Shown here: positions 5,664-6,223 of the stretch, one piece after another
Layout: the number at the start of each line of letters is the position of its first letter
Position numbering within the stretch: position 1 is the stretch's first letter
DNA from: Phycisphaerales bacterium
GTDB taxonomy: Bacteria; Planctomycetota; Phycisphaerae; SM23-33
Assembly: GCA_003485185.1 (NCBI GenBank)
Contig: DNAS01000046.1
Coordinates: forward strand, 1 to 6,223
Direction of reading: 5' to 3'
Length of the DNA: 6,223 nucleotides
Notes under the pieces: generated by a model
The model's input: only the letters and a program-made list of their open reading frames with translations
Database searches by the model: none
Told to the model about the DNA's origin: nothing
Translations under genes and position numbers: made by a program

Positions 5664-6223
5664 ATGAACGCCGACGCCTCGCAAGGCGGCCCGCCTCCCC
5701 TCGACCGTCCCGCTCCCGTCCCGCAGGTTCCGTTTGCTCCGCCGTGGTGTGCGCCGCCGCGGAAGCACTCCACGCTGAAACGCATTCTCATCACGGTGGT
5801 CGTGCTGCTGCTGGTGATGTCGACGATGATGAACGTCTACCTGCTGGCGCTGATCGGCATGGGGATGGAGTCTCGCCTGTCCAAGACGGTGCTTCGCGCC
5901 GGCGAGCGGAACCAGACGGTGGCGGTCTACGAGATTTCGGGCGTGCTGGACGGCAAGGCGGCCGGCGCGTTCGACGAGTTCTGCCGCCAGGTCCTCGACG
6001 ACGGCAACATCCGTGCCGTCGTCCTGCGGGTGGAATCGCCCGGCGGAGCGCTGGCGCCGTCGGACCAGATTCATCGCGGCGTGGAGGCCCTTCGCGCCCA
6101 CGGGAAAACCGTGGTGGTCTCGATGGGCGGGGTGGCGGCCAGCGGCGGGTACTACGTCTCCGGTGCCGCTGACCAGATCCTCGCCCACCCCACCAGCATC
6201 ACCCGCTCCCTCCGCGTGGGCGG
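5664..6223 (+). CDS. sppA: SppA-type signal peptide peptidase (S49 family), 3' end missing
   Basis: Membrane serine protease of the S49 family; relatives degrade cleaved signal peptides in the membrane. 186 codons are visible and the frame is open to the window edge. Residues 1-36 are rich in proline and likely cytoplasmic; residues about 40-65 are one hydrophobic anchor (KRILITVVVLLLV onward). The protease domain then starts: VAVYEISGVLDG (86-97), VVLRVESPGGAL (119-130) and VVVSMGGVAASGGYYVSGAAD (150-170), in which S160 of ASGGYY is the expected nucleophile. The catalytic lysine of the short single-domain forms (as in B. subtilis SppA) would come about 50 residues later, outside the window. 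It has its own promoter and a strong ribosome site, 113 bases after the phosphoesterase. The last visible codons read T-R-S-L-R-V where the family nearly always has T-G-S-I-G-V, which may be a sequencing fault at the fragment end. The Pro-rich leader and single anchor suggest the short form rather than the E. coli double-length protein. Confidence 0.88.
   Translation, partial: MNADASQGGPPPLDRPAPVPQVPFAPPWCAPPRKHSTLKRILITVVVLLLVMSTMMNVYLLALIGMGMESRLSKTVLRAGERNQTVAVYEISGVLDGKAAGAFDEFCRQVLDDGNIRAVVLRVESPGGALAPSDQIHRGVEALRAHGKTVVVSMGGVAASGGYYVSGAADQILAHPTSITRSLRVG

Noticed and set aside
5594..6172. Plus-strand open frame of 192 codons overlapping the sppA-like gene in another frame
   Set aside because: Starts upstream of the promoter-like sequence and gives an Arg/Gly-rich peptide; the frame from 5664 has a strong ribosome site and S49 protease motifs.

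Overview
The window is a high-GC (roughly two-thirds G+C by eye), densely coded bacterial fragment with six protein genes, no RNA genes, no mobile elements and no CRISPR array. The taxonomic hint is indirect. The uncharacterised five-helix membrane protein, radical SAM enzymes in a non-specialised context, variable use of Shine-Dalgarno sequences and an LpxG/YkuE-type phosphoesterase would all fit a planctomycete (PVC-superphylum) bacterium. This is inference: no rRNA or marker gene is present.

Left third (21-2005, minus strand): a GT-B family 4 glycosyltransferase lies downstream of a 228-residue polytopic membrane protein of unknown function. They are separated by 140 bases that open with three back-to-back palindromes (1286-1320). 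A 117-base divergent intergenic region (2006-2122) separates them from everything to the right, which is all on the plus strand.

Middle (2123-4548, plus strand): two radical SAM enzymes of different classes stand in tandem. The first has an N-terminal B12-binding-like Rossmann domain followed by a CX3CX2C radical SAM core, and begins at a GTG. The second is a radical SAM protein with a C-terminal SPASM/twitch-type cysteine cluster. A good sigma-70-like promoter (TTGGCC-N17-TATAAT) begins right at the stop codon of the first, so the second can be transcribed on its own. This promoter also argues for the start at 3526 rather than the overlapping ATG at 3445. Neither substrate can be read from the sequence. 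This pair is the best candidate here for undescribed chemistry.

Right third (4639-6223, plus strand): a membrane-anchored calcineurin-like metallophosphoesterase (YkuE/YaeI/LpxG type) is followed by an SppA-type (S49) signal peptide peptidase cut by the window edge. The last few codons of the latter depart from a very conserved family motif by single-base changes and may contain sequence errors.

The genes look like a set of short transcription units rather than one operon: near-consensus -10 boxes precede several of them. Most products act at or near the cell envelope (glycosyl transfer, membrane protein, lipid or cell-wall phosphoesterase, membrane peptidase). An envelope or lipid role for the radical SAM pair is therefore plausible, but not shown.
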